Assembly (NCBI GenBank): GCA_039516895.1
Contig: CP154437.1
Location: 62,001 to 126,000, forward strand
DNA from: Campylobacter coli
Lineage (GTDB): Bacteria; Campylobacterota; Campylobacteria; Campylobacterales; Campylobacteraceae
Length of the DNA: 64,000 nt
Direction of reading: 5' to 3'
Under the pieces are notes generated by a model that worked only from the letters and a program-made list of their open reading frames with translations, was not told the DNA's origin and made no database searches. Below are positions 17,118-26,916 of the stretch, piece after piece. The position numbers were made by a program, and so were the translations under genes. Numbering within the stretch: position 1 is the first letter of the stretch; each line of letters begins with the position of its first letter.

Positions 17118-17954
17118 TTATCTTAATTGTTCTAATCTTTCTTTTTTAGAGCCAATTTCTGTGATTTGAACGCCGAAATTTCCATCGACGATTACTACTT
17201 CGCCATAGGCAATTCTTTTATCACCGATTAATATTTCAAGTGGATCATTTGCAAGTTGATTAAGCTCTACTACAGAGCCTATATCCATGGTTAAAACATC
17301 TTTTAAAAGCATTTTTTTGTTGCCAATTCTTACACGCACAGGCAAACGCACATCCATGATGAGATTGATATTTTTAAGTTCCTCACTTATCTCAAAGCCT
17401 TTATTTTCGGAATTTGAGCTAGAGTGTGCATGGCCATCATCTGCAGCTTTGCCGCTTAAAATATTATGAAGGGTTTGATCTACAATCAAAGAAATTTGCT
17501 CTTCTAAGTCTTCTATTTTGACATCAAAGAAATAAAGTTTTGTAAAATCTTTAAAATCAACATTTTCTGCTACAAATTCGCAAGAGCTGATTTCAAAATC
17601 CATTTTTGGTATGTCTTTTTGTGCGCCTAAAGTGGTAGAAAAAGCCGAAATGATGTTTTGAATTGCTTCTTTAGCAGCGTCCATTTCATCAGGCCCTAGT
17701 TGATCGTTTTTAGAAATTTCTTCTTCGCCCATCATCCATTCGCCAATAGCACTCATAAGCACAGCACCTGCTAATATACCTATTTTACCACCTTCTTTGA
17801 TGTTAAAAACCGCATAAACAAGAGGGGGCTTAAGTGTATCTTGCGATGAAACATCAAATTCTTTATATTCGCTAAATTCTGCACTTTTTCCCGTAAGTCC
17901 TTCTATCGTGCTGGTGCATTCGTTTGTAAATAATTTTAAAAATTCATTGATCAT
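17118..17954 (-). CDS. fliY: Flagellar motor switch protein FliY
   Basis: 278 residues. FliY/FliN proteins form the lower C-ring of the motor switch with FliM. The last 80 or so residues are the SpoA domain (LPVRVRIGNKKMLLKDVL through ELNQLANDPLEILIGD to YGEVVIVDGNFGVQI). The N-terminal half is the longer region found in epsilonproteobacterial FliY. Its start overlaps the fliM stop by 4 bases. Last gene of the flagellar regulatory operon. Likely Cj0059c. Confidence 0.95.
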   Translation of the reverse strand: MINEFLKLFTNECTSTIEGLTGKSAEFSEYKEFDVSSQDTLKPPLVYAVFNIKEGGKIGILAGAVLMSAIGEWMMGEEEISKNDQLGPDEMDAAKEAIQNIISAFSTTLGAQKDIPKMDFEISSCEFVAENVDFKDFTKLYFFDVKIEDLEEQISLIVDQTLHNILSGKAADDGHAHSSSNSENKGFEISEELKNINLIMDVRLPVRVRIGNKKMLLKDVLTMDIGSVVELNQLANDPLEILIGDKRIAYGEVVIVDGNFGVQITEIGSKKERLEQLR

Positions 17955-19030
17955 ATTTCTTCTTCCTCCTCTTCAGGCTCATCATAAACGCTAGCTTTTG
18001 CCTTACGCTCCTCTTCATATCTTTCTAGAATTTCTTTAATTTCATCTTTATCAGTGCGTATAAGTTCAAGAATTTTAATAGATTTTCTAAAGCGATGCAA
18101 GCCAATTTGTGCCAAGAAAACATCTTTTTTATCTATGCTTACTATGGCTTTATCATCAGCTTCTCTATCTAGCCTTAAGATATCGCCTTGTTTGAGTTCT
18201 AGAAATTCATGAACATTGATGAGAGTTTTTCCTAAAATCGCTTCATAAACTACTTCAGCACGACCGATGAGAGTTTTAAGCTCTTTGTTACGCGATTTTT
18301 TAGCCGAAGTTTCACCCATCATAATATCGCGATTTGCTAAACGACTCAAGATACTTTCTAAATGGACAACAGGATAGCAGATATTTACCATACCGCTTGA
18401 ATTTCCTATGATGATTTCCATTACCACCATGATAACGATTTCGTTTTGCGATACGATTTGTACAACATTGGGGCTTGATTCTTTAGCTTCTATGCTAGGG
18501 TAAATTTCAGTTACTGTAGCCCAGCTTTCTTTAAGTCTTTGCATAATAATACGCAAAATAGAATCAAGCAAATTAAGCTCTATATCGGTAAGCTCTCGCG
18601 AAGCCTCATAGCTATCGCCTTGACCTCCTAAAAGTCTATCTATCATAGGGAAAGCAATGCTTGGGTTAATCTCTAAAACGCAGTTTCCATCAAGAGGCTT
18701 GATAGAGAAAACGTTAAAGCTTGTAGGGCTTGGTAGGGACATCAAGAACTCACCATAAGTCATTTGATCCACCGAGTGAAGCTTGGTTTCAACAATACTT
18801 CTCATCATAGATGAAATTTGAGAAGCTAAATTTCTTGCTAGTTTATCGTGTATACCTTTGATCGTTCTAAGCTGCTCTTTAGATACCCTATTTGGACGCT
18901 TAAAGTCATATACGACTATATTTCTTTCATCTTTTCCATCTTTTGAATTGGAGGCTGTAGGCGTATCGGTATTATCATCAACAACTTCAAGTAGAGCGTC
19001 AATTTCTTCTTGGGAGAGTATTTCTGCCAT
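17951..19030 (-). CDS. fliM: Flagellar motor switch protein FliM
   Basis: 359 residues. The CheY-P binding peptide LSQEEIDALL is at 5-14. The middle CheC-like domain includes the GGQGDSYE loop, and a C-terminal SpoA domain binds FliN/FliY. It ends in an acidic Glu tail. The ATG abuts the fliA stop (1-base overlap), so translation is coupled. Likely Cj0060c. Confidence 0.96.
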   Translation of the reverse strand: MAEILSQEEIDALLEVVDDNTDTPTASNSKDGKDERNIVVYDFKRPNRVSKEQLRTIKGIHDKLARNLASQISSMMRSIVETKLHSVDQMTYGEFLMSLPSPTSFNVFSIKPLDGNCVLEINPSIAFPMIDRLLGGQGDSYEASRELTDIELNLLDSILRIIMQRLKESWATVTEIYPSIEAKESSPNVVQIVSQNEIVIMVVMEIIIGNSSGMVNICYPVVHLESILSRLANRDIMMGETSAKKSRNKELKTLIGRAEVVYEAILGKTLINVHEFLELKQGDILRLDREADDKAIVSIDKKDVFLAQIGLHRFRKSIKILELIRTDKDEIKEILERYEEERKAKASVYDEPEEEEEEI

Positions 19031-19722
19031 TACACTAGCCTTTCTCTAAGTTTTTTTAAAAGTTTTTTATGAATTTGTGAAATTCTACTCTCGCTAATCT
19101 CTAAAATTTCACTGATCTCCTTAAGGCTGAGTTCTTCATAATAATAAAGTTGGATAATGAGTTGATCACGCTCTTTAAGATCTTCTAATACTTCATGAAT
19201 TTTTTCTAAAAGTTGTTCTTTTTCTAATTTTTCTAAAGTATCATCTTCATTATAAAGTTCTAATTGATCATCGATAGATAAAGTATAACTAATAGCATGT
19301 GCGGTGCGTACTTCTTTGATCTTTTCTATATCCAAGCCAAGTTTTTGAGCTAGATATTCATCATCAGGCTCTTCTTCGTGTTCTCTAAAATATTCATCGA
19401 TTAAAATATCGATATCTTTAATAATTTTGCGGTTATTGCGACTCATTACATCCAAAGAGCGTAAAAAATCGAGCATAGCGCCATTAACACGCTTTCTAGC
19501 AAACCCCCAAAAGCTATCATTTTGTTCTTTATCGTAGCGGCGTGAAAGCTTGATCATCTCTTCAACACCAATGCTGATAAGATCATTCACATCAATGCTA
19601 GAAGGCAAGCGCTCCTTTAACCTAAAAGCCATTGCACGAAGTGCAGGCATATAGGATAAAACTAGCTGATCTTGTTCATCTTTTATCATTTGAGCATAAG
19701 CTTTAGGCGGCTCTTTTTGCAT
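19030..19722 (-). CDS. fliA: Flagellar sigma-28 factor FliA
   Basis: 230 residues, compact type-3 sigma factor. Region 2 (DLISIGVEEMIKLSRRYD, FWGFARKRVNGAMLDFLR) binds core polymerase and the -10 element. Region 3 is short. Region 4 holds a helix-turn-helix (SLKEISEILEISESRISQIHKK, about 197-218, quoted only in part as evidence of class). It transcribes flaA and late genes and probably both sigma-28 promoters in this window. It overlaps the upstream membrane-protein gene by 20 bases. Likely Cj0061c. Confidence 0.96.
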   Translation of the reverse strand: MQKEPPKAYAQMIKDEQDQLVLSYMPALRAMAFRLKERLPSSIDVNDLISIGVEEMIKLSRRYDKEQNDSFWGFARKRVNGAMLDFLRSLDVMSRNNRKIIKDIDILIDEYFREHEEEPDDEYLAQKLGLDIEKIKEVRTAHAISYTLSIDDQLELYNEDDTLEKLEKEQLLEKIHEVLEDLKERDQLIIQLYYYEELSLKEISEILEISESRISQIHKKLLKKLRERLV

Positions 19723-20059
19723 TTTTGCGTCTTTCTTTTGATTCGTTTTTCTTAAGCTCTTCTCTTTCTTCGTTGAGCTTTTCTAAGATTATATCCATTT
19801 TCTTTTCACGAATGACTAAATCGTTTATGATATTATTGCTAGTCTTTTCATAATCATGTTTATTGAAAATTCGTCCGCTGATTTTTTTAATATCTATAAA
19901 ATTCATAATAGCAATGTGTATAAAAACATAAAACATAAAGGTAATAAAACAAGTAAAAATCAAAATATCAAAAGCTTCTTCAATGCTAATCACACTAAAA
20001 GCCAATCCTATAAAAAATCCACAAACAGTAAAAAATGCTACATAATTTTCAGGTCTCAT
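19703..20059 (-). CDS. Small two-helix membrane protein in the flagellar operon
   Basis: 118 residues: two hydrophobic helices (about 6-25 and 30-55) followed by a highly charged Lys/Glu coiled tail. No family is recognised with confidence. It is embedded between flhG and fliA with overlaps and is conserved at this place in Campylobacter as Cj0062c (memory), so a role in flagellar regulation or placement is plausible but unproven. Confidence 0.75.
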   Translation of the reverse strand: MRPENYVAFFTVCGFFIGLAFSVISIEEAFDILIFTCFITFMFYVFIHIAIMNFIDIKKISGRIFNKHDYEKTSNNIINDLVIREKKMDIILEKLNEEREELKKNESKERRKNAKRAA

Positions 20060-20078
20060 AATATCTTCTCTTTATTGC

Positions 20079-20945
20079 TTAAAATCGTTCGATGATTTTC
20101 CTAAAGAAATTTGAAAAACTTCGACTCGTGACATTATCAAGCACTTTCCGTTCCAACCTATATAAAAGCTTGGAAGCTAGGGCTTTAAGCTCATCACTTG
20201 AAGCAGAATTTTCATCTGTAAACAAGGTGCGTTTTTTAATGCTACCGCTTACATCTTTTGAAGCACTTAAATGTCCTAAAAATTCTAATTTTAGATGATT
20301 TTTAATATTTGCATCGGCAACTTTTTTAATATTTTCAAAAACTTTTAAAGCCTCATTTTCATTTTTGACAACATTAAACAGCATAAGCAAATTTTCTTTT
20401 GTCTTAGAAGTGGTTTTAATAGTTGCATATGCATCGGTAATTGCAGCAGGATCAGGAACGGTTACTACTACAACCTCATCTGACATTTCTAAGAAATTCA
20501 GTATATTTCCTCCTATTCCTGCACCTGTATCAATGATAAGAAAATCAAGTTCATCTAAAATGCTTGCTTGATTTAAAAATCTTTCATAAATGTTTTTATC
20601 ATTGTATTTTAAAATTTCATCACCACTTTCACCAGGGATGAGCCATAAATTTGGTTTTACTTCGATTAAAATATCTTCTAAAGAGCATTCCCCGCGCAAA
20701 ACATGTAAAAGATTTTTTTGAATACGAACATTTAAAATAACATCAAGATTTGCTAGGCCAATATCTGCATCAAAAAGTCCTACTTTATATCCATTATTAG
20801 CTAGCACATTTGCCAAATTTGCACTGATAGTGCTTTTACCCACTCCACCTTTTCCACTTGTAATCGCTATAAAATGAGTGTTTTGTGATTTTTTTCCTCC
20901 ATTTTGATTCATAAGGCTACGGAGTTTATTGGCTTGGTTATTCAT
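20079..20945 (-). CDS. flhG: Flagellar number regulator, MinD-like ATPase FlhG (FleN/YlxH)
   Basis: 288 residues. The deviant Walker A GKGGVGKS (31-38) and DADIG (59-63) show the MinD/ParA fold. In Campylobacter FlhG works with FlhF to limit flagella to one per pole and also affects division-site placement. The N-terminal 20 residues ([15 protein letters not shown]) resemble the DQAxxLR activator helix that stimulates the FlhF GTPase. Overlaps flhF by 8 bases. Likely Cj0063c. Confidence 0.96.
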   Translation of the reverse strand: MNNQANKLRSLMNQNGGKKSQNTHFIAITSGKGGVGKSTISANLANVLANNGYKVGLFDADIGLANLDVILNVRIQKNLLHVLRGECSLEDILIEVKPNLWLIPGESGDEILKYNDKNIYERFLNQASILDELDFLIIDTGAGIGGNILNFLEMSDEVVVVTVPDPAAITDAYATIKTTSKTKENLLMLFNVVKNENEALKVFENIKKVADANIKNHLKLEFLGHLSASKDVSGSIKKRTLFTDENSASSDELKALASKLLYRLERKVLDNVTSRSFSNFFRKIIERF

Positions 20946-22368
20946 TATCTTTTCCTTTGTTAAAACCTTCTAAGATACAGCGAACTAAAAAATCGCTATT
21001 AGCTACTTCTATATCATCAGGAACTTCTTGTCCTGTAGAGAAAAAGCTTAGCGGGATATTAGTTTCATAAATTAAAGAGAAAATATTTCCAAAAACTTTG
21101 GTTTCATCAAATTTTGTGATGATGAGAGTGTCGATATTTAAAAATGAAAAATTTTTGTAAATTTCCATCAAATCTTCGTGTTTGGTATTAGCAGAAACGA
21201 CTAGGCTAACATCAATTTCAGCATTTGAATGCATGAGAAATTCTTTTGTTTTGGCAAGTTTGTTTTGATCGTATTGTGAATTTCCTATGGTATCGACTAA
21301 AATTACTTCGCAGTTGTTAAGACTCTTAATCGCCTCGTCTAAATCTTTTGGTTCTATGCTATCAATGATAGGAAGTTTCATCATTTTTGCATATTGGAAA
21401 AGTTGTTCTACGGCACCGATTCTATAAGTGTCTAAAGTGATTATACCTGTTTTATAACGCTTATCCCCATAAGCATAGCGAAAAGCTAGTTTTGCTAGAG
21501 TTGTAGTTTTTCCAACTCCTGTTGGGCCTACAAGCATCATAATTTTTTGTTTTTTGATTTCACTTTCTACCCGGCAAGGTAAAATATTTCTCAAAAGAGA
21601 ATAAAAATATCGTTGCACAGCGTCTTTGTTTGTTTTCATAGCCGCAGGCATATTTTCTATAGTCGCTTTCATGATAGCTTCTAAATGCTTTTCAAGCATA
21701 CCGCTTTCTTTAGCTTTTTTGTAAATGGTTGCAAATTCAGGAGGAATGATAAGATTGTTGCGAGCTTCTGCTTTTTCATCCCACATCATATCTGCAAGTA
21801 AATCGATTTTATCATTGAGTTTATTGATTTGTTTTTCAAAATTCTCTATTTTTTTGTTATAGTTTGGATTGGGCGCGTAATTATCCACTAAAGGGGTATT
21901 GGTTACTTTTGAAATTTCATTGCTTACTTCACTCAAGCGTTCTTTAAAATCATTAAAGCCCATGGTGGGATTAGGATTGATTTTACTTTGTGGAAAGCTT
22001 TGGTAATTAGTATCGTTGGTTTTAGTTTTGGCTAAATTTGCTCTAGTATTTGAAAAATCAAGGATAACATCTTCATCTTCATTATTTTGTGGTATTGAAG
22101 CATTGACTTTTTCTTCAAGATTTTGTTTTTCTAGGGTTTTAGCGGTAGTTTTTTTAGGAGGTAAGGATTTCCCCATTTTTTTCAAATGCTCTTCATAATC
22201 ACTTTCTTCTATGGCAACCATTACTTCATAAAGAGCAGCGCGGTTAAGTGTTTTGGGACGAATTTGTTTATTGGTAATAATTAAAGCTTTGTCGCCATAA
22301 TCCTCTTTTACTTTCGGGATAATTTGCTCTGTATCTTCTACAGTAAAGGTATGGATAAGTTGTCCCAT
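20938..22368 (-). CDS. flhF: SRP-type GTPase FlhF, polar flagellum placement
   Basis: 476 residues. A basic, disordered B domain (about 60-200) precedes the NG domain: [10 protein letters not shown] (281-290), DTYRIG (313-318), DTIG (359-362) where SRP GTPases often have DTAG, and TKFDE (418-422). FlhF sets the flagellar pole, and in C. jejuni it is also required for sigma-54 gene expression. It begins one base after the folK stop. Likely Cj0064c. Confidence 0.96.
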   Translation of the reverse strand: MGQLIHTFTVEDTEQIIPKVKEDYGDKALIITNKQIRPKTLNRAALYEVMVAIEESDYEEHLKKMGKSLPPKKTTAKTLEKQNLEEKVNASIPQNNEDEDVILDFSNTRANLAKTKTNDTNYQSFPQSKINPNPTMGFNDFKERLSEVSNEISKVTNTPLVDNYAPNPNYNKKIENFEKQINKLNDKIDLLADMMWDEKAEARNNLIIPPEFATIYKKAKESGMLEKHLEAIMKATIENMPAAMKTNKDAVQRYFYSLLRNILPCRVESEIKKQKIMMLVGPTGVGKTTTLAKLAFRYAYGDKRYKTGIITLDTYRIGAVEQLFQYAKMMKLPIIDSIEPKDLDEAIKSLNNCEVILVDTIGNSQYDQNKLAKTKEFLMHSNAEIDVSLVVSANTKHEDLMEIYKNFSFLNIDTLIITKFDETKVFGNIFSLIYETNIPLSFFSTGQEVPDDIEVANSDFLVRCILEGFNKGKDNE

Positions 22369-22851
22369 TTATAATCCTTTTGTTAAGCCCAAGGGCAAAA
22401 TTACACTTATTCTTTGATTAGCCCCTGTATGAGGCACCATACACCCCTCATCACGCTTGACTTTTTGTGAAAAATATAAAAGATCTAAATCAAGTGTTCT
22501 AGGAGCGTTTTTGAAAGTTCTTTTTCGCTTGAATTTAAGTTCATAAAAAAGCAAAACTTTCAAAAAAGCTCTTGCGTGTAGATTTGTTTGCATAAGCATT
22601 GTTGCATTGGTGAAGTCTTTTTGAGCTTTAAAGCCAAAAGCTTCATTGATTAAAAATGGAGATGTGGCTAGAATTTTAAACCTTTTATCTTCCATCATCA
22701 CGCGAAAAAGCTTGTTAAATCTTTTTTTTTCTGGCTCTATATTGCTTCCTAAGCCTACTAGAGCAAGATATTTAAACCCTTTTTTCTTTTGGCTAAAATA
22801 AGGAAAAAAACGGCTTGTTTCAAGTCGTCTTGCTCCTTTTATTTTTAGCAT
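22369..22851 (-). CDS. folK: HPPK, folate biosynthesis FolK
   Basis: 160 residues. Transfers pyrophosphate from ATP to 6-hydroxymethyl-dihydropterin. Motifs: VGLGSNIEP near the start and APRTLDLDLLYF with the metal-binding aspartates. The N-terminal 28 or so residues before LVGLGSN are a basic extension not needed for catalysis. Placed between aroQ and flhF in one operon, a housekeeping gene leading a flagellar block. Likely Cj0065c. Confidence 0.92.
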   Translation of the reverse strand: MLKIKGARRLETSRFFPYFSQKKKGFKYLALVGLGSNIEPEKKRFNKLFRVMMEDKRFKILATSPFLINEAFGFKAQKDFTNATMLMQTNLHARAFLKVLLFYELKFKRKRTFKNAPRTLDLDLLYFSQKVKRDEGCMVPHTGANQRISVILPLGLTKGL

Positions 22852-22853
22852 TT

Positions 22854-23342
22854 TTAATTTTGAGCCCCAGCTTGCATTTGCTGTGCTTGTGCAGCACGCA
22901 AGTTATTTACTTGCTCGCAAATTTGAATAACACCCATTAAAGCTAAGTGATAACCAAAAGGACCAAATCCTACAATAGATCCAGAGCATACAGGAGCTAT
23001 AAGGCTTTTTTGACGAAATTCTTCTCTGCGATAAACATTGCTAATATGCACTTCTATAGTAGGTAAAGCTACTGCAGAAATCGCATCGCGGATGGCTACT
23101 GAAGTATGGGTATAGCCTGCAGCATTGATGATGATACCATCTACTGTGCCAAGGCATTCTTGAATTTTATCTACAATTTCACCTTCAAAATTACTTTGAA
23201 AAAAATCTAATTCAACATTGTTTTGGGAAGCTGCCATTTTCATTTGCGTATGAATGTCTTCCATTTTCATTGCACCATAAATTCCAACTTCTCTTACGCC
23301 TAGCATGTTGATATTTGGGCCTTGGATGACCATTATTTTCAT
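22854..23342 (-). CDS. aroQ: Type II 3-dehydroquinate dehydratase AroQ
   Basis: 162 residues, shikimate pathway, dodecameric cytosolic enzyme. Visible: [12 protein letters not shown] at the start, the catalytic loop residues, [16 protein letters not shown] with the base histidine, and [14 protein letters not shown]. The C-terminal [13 protein letters not shown] is a low-complexity tail. Two bases separate its stop from the folk start; it is the first gene of the operon. Divergent from the deaminase gene over 92 bases. Likely Cj0066c. Confidence 0.95.
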   Translation of the reverse strand: MKIMVIQGPNINMLGVREVGIYGAMKMEDIHTQMKMAASQNNVELDFFQSNFEGEIVDKIQECLGTVDGIIINAAGYTHTSVAIRDAISAVALPTIEVHISNVYRREEFRQKSLIAPVCSGSIVGFGPFGYHLALMGVIQICEQVNNLRAAQAQQMQAGAQN

Positions 23343-23434
23343 AATTTCACCTTAAAATTTTTATTTTTAACCTTTTATTATAACATTTTAAAATAAATTT
23401 TCGCTACAATGTGATTTTATTCAAGGAAAAAAGA

Positions 23435-24664
23435 ATGTATATAATCAGTGCAAAATATATCTTTTTATGCGATGAGAAATTTAGTATTTTAGAAAACAAA
23501 GCCTTTGTTTTTGAGGATAAAATTTTAGAATTAGGCGAATTAGAAGAATTAAAAAAACGATACCCAAAAGCTAAGCTTATAAAAACAAGTCCTAATTGTG
23601 TTATTTTACCCGCTTTTATCAATCCACATACACATTTAGAATTCAGTGCAAATTCGACTACTTTGCATTTTGGAGAGTTTTTAACTTGGCTTAAAAGTGT
23701 GATTAAATCTCGTTCTATGTTAAATGAGCAAGCTAAAGAAGAGCTTATATTGACAAATATACAAAAAATGCAAAAAAGCGGTATAGGTACCATAGGTGAA
23801 ATTTCAAGCTTTGGCGGTGATTTAAATCCTTGTGTTAAAGCAAGTCAAAATGGAATGCGTGTTATATTTTTTAATGAAATTTTAGGCATAAATGAAGCCC
23901 AAATTCAAGATAAAAAACAAGAGTTTTTAATAAGATTTGAAAATTCTTTAAAATTTAAAGATGAGTTTTTTATGCCTGCTATTTCTGTGCATTCTGCTTA
24001 TTCAACCCATCCCGAACTTGCAAAATTTGCAATTAATCTTGCTAAAAAGCAAAAGTTATTAATCAGCACGCATTTTTTAGAAAGTAAGGCTGAAAATGCT
24101 TGGCTTAAAGAGGCAAAAGGAGGGTTTAAAGAATGGTTTAAAAACTTTACACCAAATCCTAAGCCACTTTATAAAGTTAGTGAATTTATCCAATTATTCA
24201 AAGGCATTAGGACGCTTTTTACTCATTGTGTGTATTTAAAAGAAATGGATTTGCTTGATAAAAATTTACATTCTATTACCCATTGTGCTTTTTCAAATCG
24301 TCTTTTAAGTCAAAAAACATTTGATTTAAAAAAGGCTTTAAAGAGCGGTTTAAATATCCATTTGGGTACAGATGGCTTAAGTTCTAATATTTCTTTATCG
24401 ATTTTAGATGAAATGCGTGCTAATTTGCTTGTGCATACCAATTTTGATTTGTTAAAATTAGCTCCTAAGCTTTTGCAAATGGCAACGCTTTATCCGGCCA
24501 AAGCTTTAAATTTAAATTTAGGCGAAATCAAGCAGGGAAAAATAGCTGATTTTAGTGTATTTGAGCTAGGAGAATGTGACAAGGAGCAAGCACCATTGCA
24601 ATTTATTTTAAATGCTAAAGAAGTACAAAAATTATTTATAAAAGGAAAAGAATGCAAATTTTAA
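23435..24664 (+). CDS. Amidohydrolase, probable aminodeoxyfutalosine deaminase (menaquinone pathway)
   Basis: 409 residues. Metal ligands: His65-x-His67 in INPHTHLEF, a later histidine in STHFLESKAEN, HC in TLFTHCVYL, and Asp in HLGTDGLSSN. This is the ATZ/TRZ-type deaminase subgroup. In Campylobacter and Helicobacter, which make menaquinone through futalosine, this group is assigned to 6-amino-6-deoxyfutalosine deamination (family knowledge). I chose the ATG at 23435 because AAGGAAAAAAG precedes it; an upstream ATG at 23411 lacks a ribosome site. Overlaps sppA by 13 bases. Likely Cj0067. Confidence 0.85.
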   Translation: MYIISAKYIFLCDEKFSILENKAFVFEDKILELGELEELKKRYPKAKLIKTSPNCVILPAFINPHTHLEFSANSTTLHFGEFLTWLKSVIKSRSMLNEQAKEELILTNIQKMQKSGIGTIGEISSFGGDLNPCVKASQNGMRVIFFNEILGINEAQIQDKKQEFLIRFENSLKFKDEFFMPAISVHSAYSTHPELAKFAINLAKKQKLLISTHFLESKAENAWLKEAKGGFKEWFKNFTPNPKPLYKVSEFIQLFKGIRTLFTHCVYLKEMDLLDKNLHSITHCAFSNRLLSQKTFDLKKALKSGLNIHLGTDGLSSNISLSILDEMRANLLVHTNFDLLKLAPKLLQMATLYPAKALNLNLGEIKQGKIADFSVFELGECDKEQAPLQFILNAKEVQKLFIKGKECKF

Positions 24665-25548
24665 AATCATTTTTTAAGGGTTTAGGCAGCGTGATAAAAT
24701 TTATCAACACCTATTTTAAAACTTTTGTTTTATTGTTGATCGTAGTTTGGCTTTTTACACCAAGTTCAAACTCAAACTCATCTTATGCCAATTTAGAACG
24801 CATTGATTTAAAAGGTGAGATACTAGATAGCTCAGAAGTTTTAGAAAAAATTATCAATGCTAAAAATAATGACAATATCAAAGGCGTGCTTTTTGTGATA
24901 GATTCTCCTGGAGGTGCTTTTGCGCCAAGTATGGAGCTAGCTTTGGCGATTAAAGATTTAAAAGCTAAAAAACCTGTTATAGCTTATGCAAGTGGAACTA
25001 TGGCGAGTGGGAGTTATTTGGCTGGAGTAGGAGCAAATAAAATTTTAGCAAACCCTGCTAGTTTTATAGGATCTATAGGTGTGATTATGCAGGGTGCTGA
25101 TTTGAGTGAGTTGGCTAAGAAAATAGGAATTAAAGAACAAACCATACAAGCAGGGGAATTTAAAAGCGCAGGAACTTTGACAAGGGCTTGGAGTGAAAAA
25201 GAGCGAGAATTCTTGCAAAATTTAATCAATGAAAGTTATGATCTTTTTTCGGAATTTGTAGCTAAAGAGCGCAATTTGGAATTAGACAAAAGAAATGATT
25301 GGGCAAACGCAAGGGTATTTTTAGCACAAAATGCGAAAGATTTAGGGCTTATTGATGAATTAAGCAATTATGAAAATGCAAAAAAAGAACTTCAAGAACT
25401 TGCTAAAGTTTTAAATCCTATTTGGAAAGAAGAGGGTAGAATTGATAGATTTTTAAATCGTTTAGAAAGCCAAAGTTCTAATTTTTTAAGTAAAGTAATG
25501 GGCGATGTTATACTTAGATTGAATGCGAATGCCTTAGAATTAAAATAA
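24652..25548 (+). CDS. sppA: Signal peptide peptidase SppA (36K type)
   Basis: 298 residues. One N-terminal transmembrane anchor (about 24-36), then the ClpP-like protease domain: SPGG (85-88), nucleophile Ser119 in GTMASGSYL, and the general-base Lys171 in AGEFKSAG. The Ser-Lys spacing of 52 equals that recalled for Bacillus SppA (147/199). It degrades cleaved signal peptides in the membrane. It starts inside the previous gene and ends in a terminator hairpin. Likely Cj0068. Confidence 0.94.
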   Translation: MQILKSFFKGLGSVIKFINTYFKTFVLLLIVVWLFTPSSNSNSSYANLERIDLKGEILDSSEVLEKIINAKNNDNIKGVLFVIDSPGGAFAPSMELALAIKDLKAKKPVIAYASGTMASGSYLAGVGANKILANPASFIGSIGVIMQGADLSELAKKIGIKEQTIQAGEFKSAGTLTRAWSEKEREFLQNLINESYDLFSEFVAKERNLELDKRNDWANARVFLAQNAKDLGLIDELSNYENAKKELQELAKVLNPIWKEEGRIDRFLNRLESQSSNFLSKVMGDVILRLNANALELK

Positions 25549-25554
25549 TTCTAA
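25534..25554 (+). terminator. Terminator of the deaminase-sppA operon
   Basis: A 9-bp perfect stem (25534-25542 with 25546-25554) and 3-base loop, followed by ATTTTTGTGTTTT; overlaps the sppA stop. Confidence 0.75.
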
Positions 25555-25616
25555 ATTTTTGTGTTTTATAGGAGAAAAAGGCTCTTATTCGTTTAACTTT
25601 TATAACATTTTTATGA

Positions 25617-25632
25617 AATAATTGTTTATATT
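25617..25632 (+). promoter_or_regulatory. Promoter element of the ATP-grasp-like gene (16-mer shared with lutA)
   Basis: AATAATTGTTTATATT, containing an extended -10-like TGTTTATATT, lies 25 bases upstream of the ATG at 25657. The identical 16-mer occurs on the minus strand upstream of lutA. Confidence 0.55.
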
Positions 25633-25656
25633 TTAAACTTAAAGGAGCAGTGTGCA

Positions 25657-26688
25657 ATGAAAAAAAATATAGTCTTTTTTGAGGTTAGAGGCGGTAGCGA
25701 TAAGGGTGAAGATGGCTACAGAAAAGATACTATGCCTATGGTAAATGCTTTAAAAGCTAAGGGTTGGAATGCCGAGGTGATTTTTTTTGAAGTGGGAAAA
25801 AAGGATGAAATTTACAATTATGTGAAAGAAAATTTTGATGGCTATGTTTCGCGCATCAATCCTGGCAATCTTAAAGAAGAAAATGAGTATTTTGATATGT
25901 TAAGAAAACTTTGCCAAGAAGGTCTTGTTGGTATGCCTCATCCTGATGCTATGATAGGTTATGGGGCAAAAGATGCTTTAACAAAACTTGCAGATACAGA
26001 TCTTGTGCCAAGTGATACTTATGCATACTATGATATTAAGACTTTTAAAGAAAATTTTCCAAAAAGTTTAGCTAAGGGAGAAAGAGTTTTAAAACAAAAT
26101 CGTGGCTCTACAGGTGAAGGAATTTGGCGTGTGAGTGTAGAGGGTGAAATAAAAGGAGAAGTTTTACCTTTAGATACTAAAATAAAATGCACCGAAGCAA
26201 AAGACAATCATGTAGAGCACAGAGAATTGGGTGAATTTATGGATTTTTGCGAGCAATACATTATAGGTGATAATGGTATGCTTGTGGATATGACTTTTTT
26301 ACCACGTATCAAAGAAGGGGAGATAAGACTTTTAATGCTTTATAATACTCCTGTAAATGTAGTCCATAAAAAACCAGCCGAAGATGCTGATGCTTTTTCT
26401 GCTACACTTTTTAGTGGGGCGCAATATCGCTATGATAAACCTGAAGATTGGCAAAATTTGGTAGATATGTTTTTAGGAGAGCTTCCTAAAGTGCGTGCAA
26501 AATTAGGCAATTATGATTTGCCACTTATTTGGACGGCTGATTTTATTTTGGATAATGATGAAAAAGGCAACGATAAGTATGTTTTAGGTGAGATAAATTG
26601 TTCTTGCGTAGGCTTTACCTCACACTTAGAACTTGCTGATGAAGTTGCTCAAAATATCATCAATATTGTAAGTAAGGCAAAAAACTAA
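25657..26688 (+). CDS. ATP-grasp-like protein of unknown function
   Basis: 343 residues, cytosolic. A Rossmann-like N-terminal part (NIVFFEVRGGSDKGEDGYRK) is followed by a stretch resembling an ATP-grasp core: VLKQNRGSTGEGIWRV (about 145-160) as the ATP-binding loop and LGEINCSCVGF near 316-326 in the place of the metal-binding ExN. Substrate unknown; family members ligate an amino or carboxyl group using ATP. Monocistronic by appearance, with AAAGGAG ahead of the ATG. Likely Cj0069, called hypothetical. Confidence 0.82.
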   Translation: MKKNIVFFEVRGGSDKGEDGYRKDTMPMVNALKAKGWNAEVIFFEVGKKDEIYNYVKENFDGYVSRINPGNLKEENEYFDMLRKLCQEGLVGMPHPDAMIGYGAKDALTKLADTDLVPSDTYAYYDIKTFKENFPKSLAKGERVLKQNRGSTGEGIWRVSVEGEIKGEVLPLDTKIKCTEAKDNHVEHRELGEFMDFCEQYIIGDNGMLVDMTFLPRIKEGEIRLLMLYNTPVNVVHKKPAEDADAFSATLFSGAQYRYDKPEDWQNLVDMFLGELPKVRAKLGNYDLPLIWTADFILDNDEKGNDKYVLGEINCSCVGFTSHLELADEVAQNIINIVSKAKN

Positions 26689-26870
26689 TCTTTAAGCTTA
26701 ATGTCCATTTTTGTTTTGCAAGATGGGCATTCTTTTTCTATTTTTTCTAAATTTGAAGCATATTCGATCGAGTAAAATTTTTTACAATTAAAACATTGAA
26801 CTTCCTTGGTTAAAATAGGATAAGAATACTTTGTTTTATTTGAGATATAATATTTTATTTTTTTATTCAT
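26685..26870 (-). CDS. Small zinc-ribbon-like protein
   Basis: 61 residues with two CxxC knuckles (CFNCKKF and CPSCKTK) about 20 residues apart, suggesting a single zinc ribbon, in a very Lys-rich chain. Stop overlaps the preceding convergent gene by 4 bases. No strong Shine-Dalgarno is visible; the start lies within an inverted repeat (26869-26877 with 26898-26906). Likely Cj0070c. Confidence 0.7.
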   Translation of the reverse strand: MNKKIKYYISNKTKYSYPILTKEVQCFNCKKFYSIEYASNLEKIEKECPSCKTKMDIKLKD

Positions 26871-26916
26871 AGTAGAACCAATTATTTTTTTATTTTATTC
26901 TACTATAGAATGGTTA

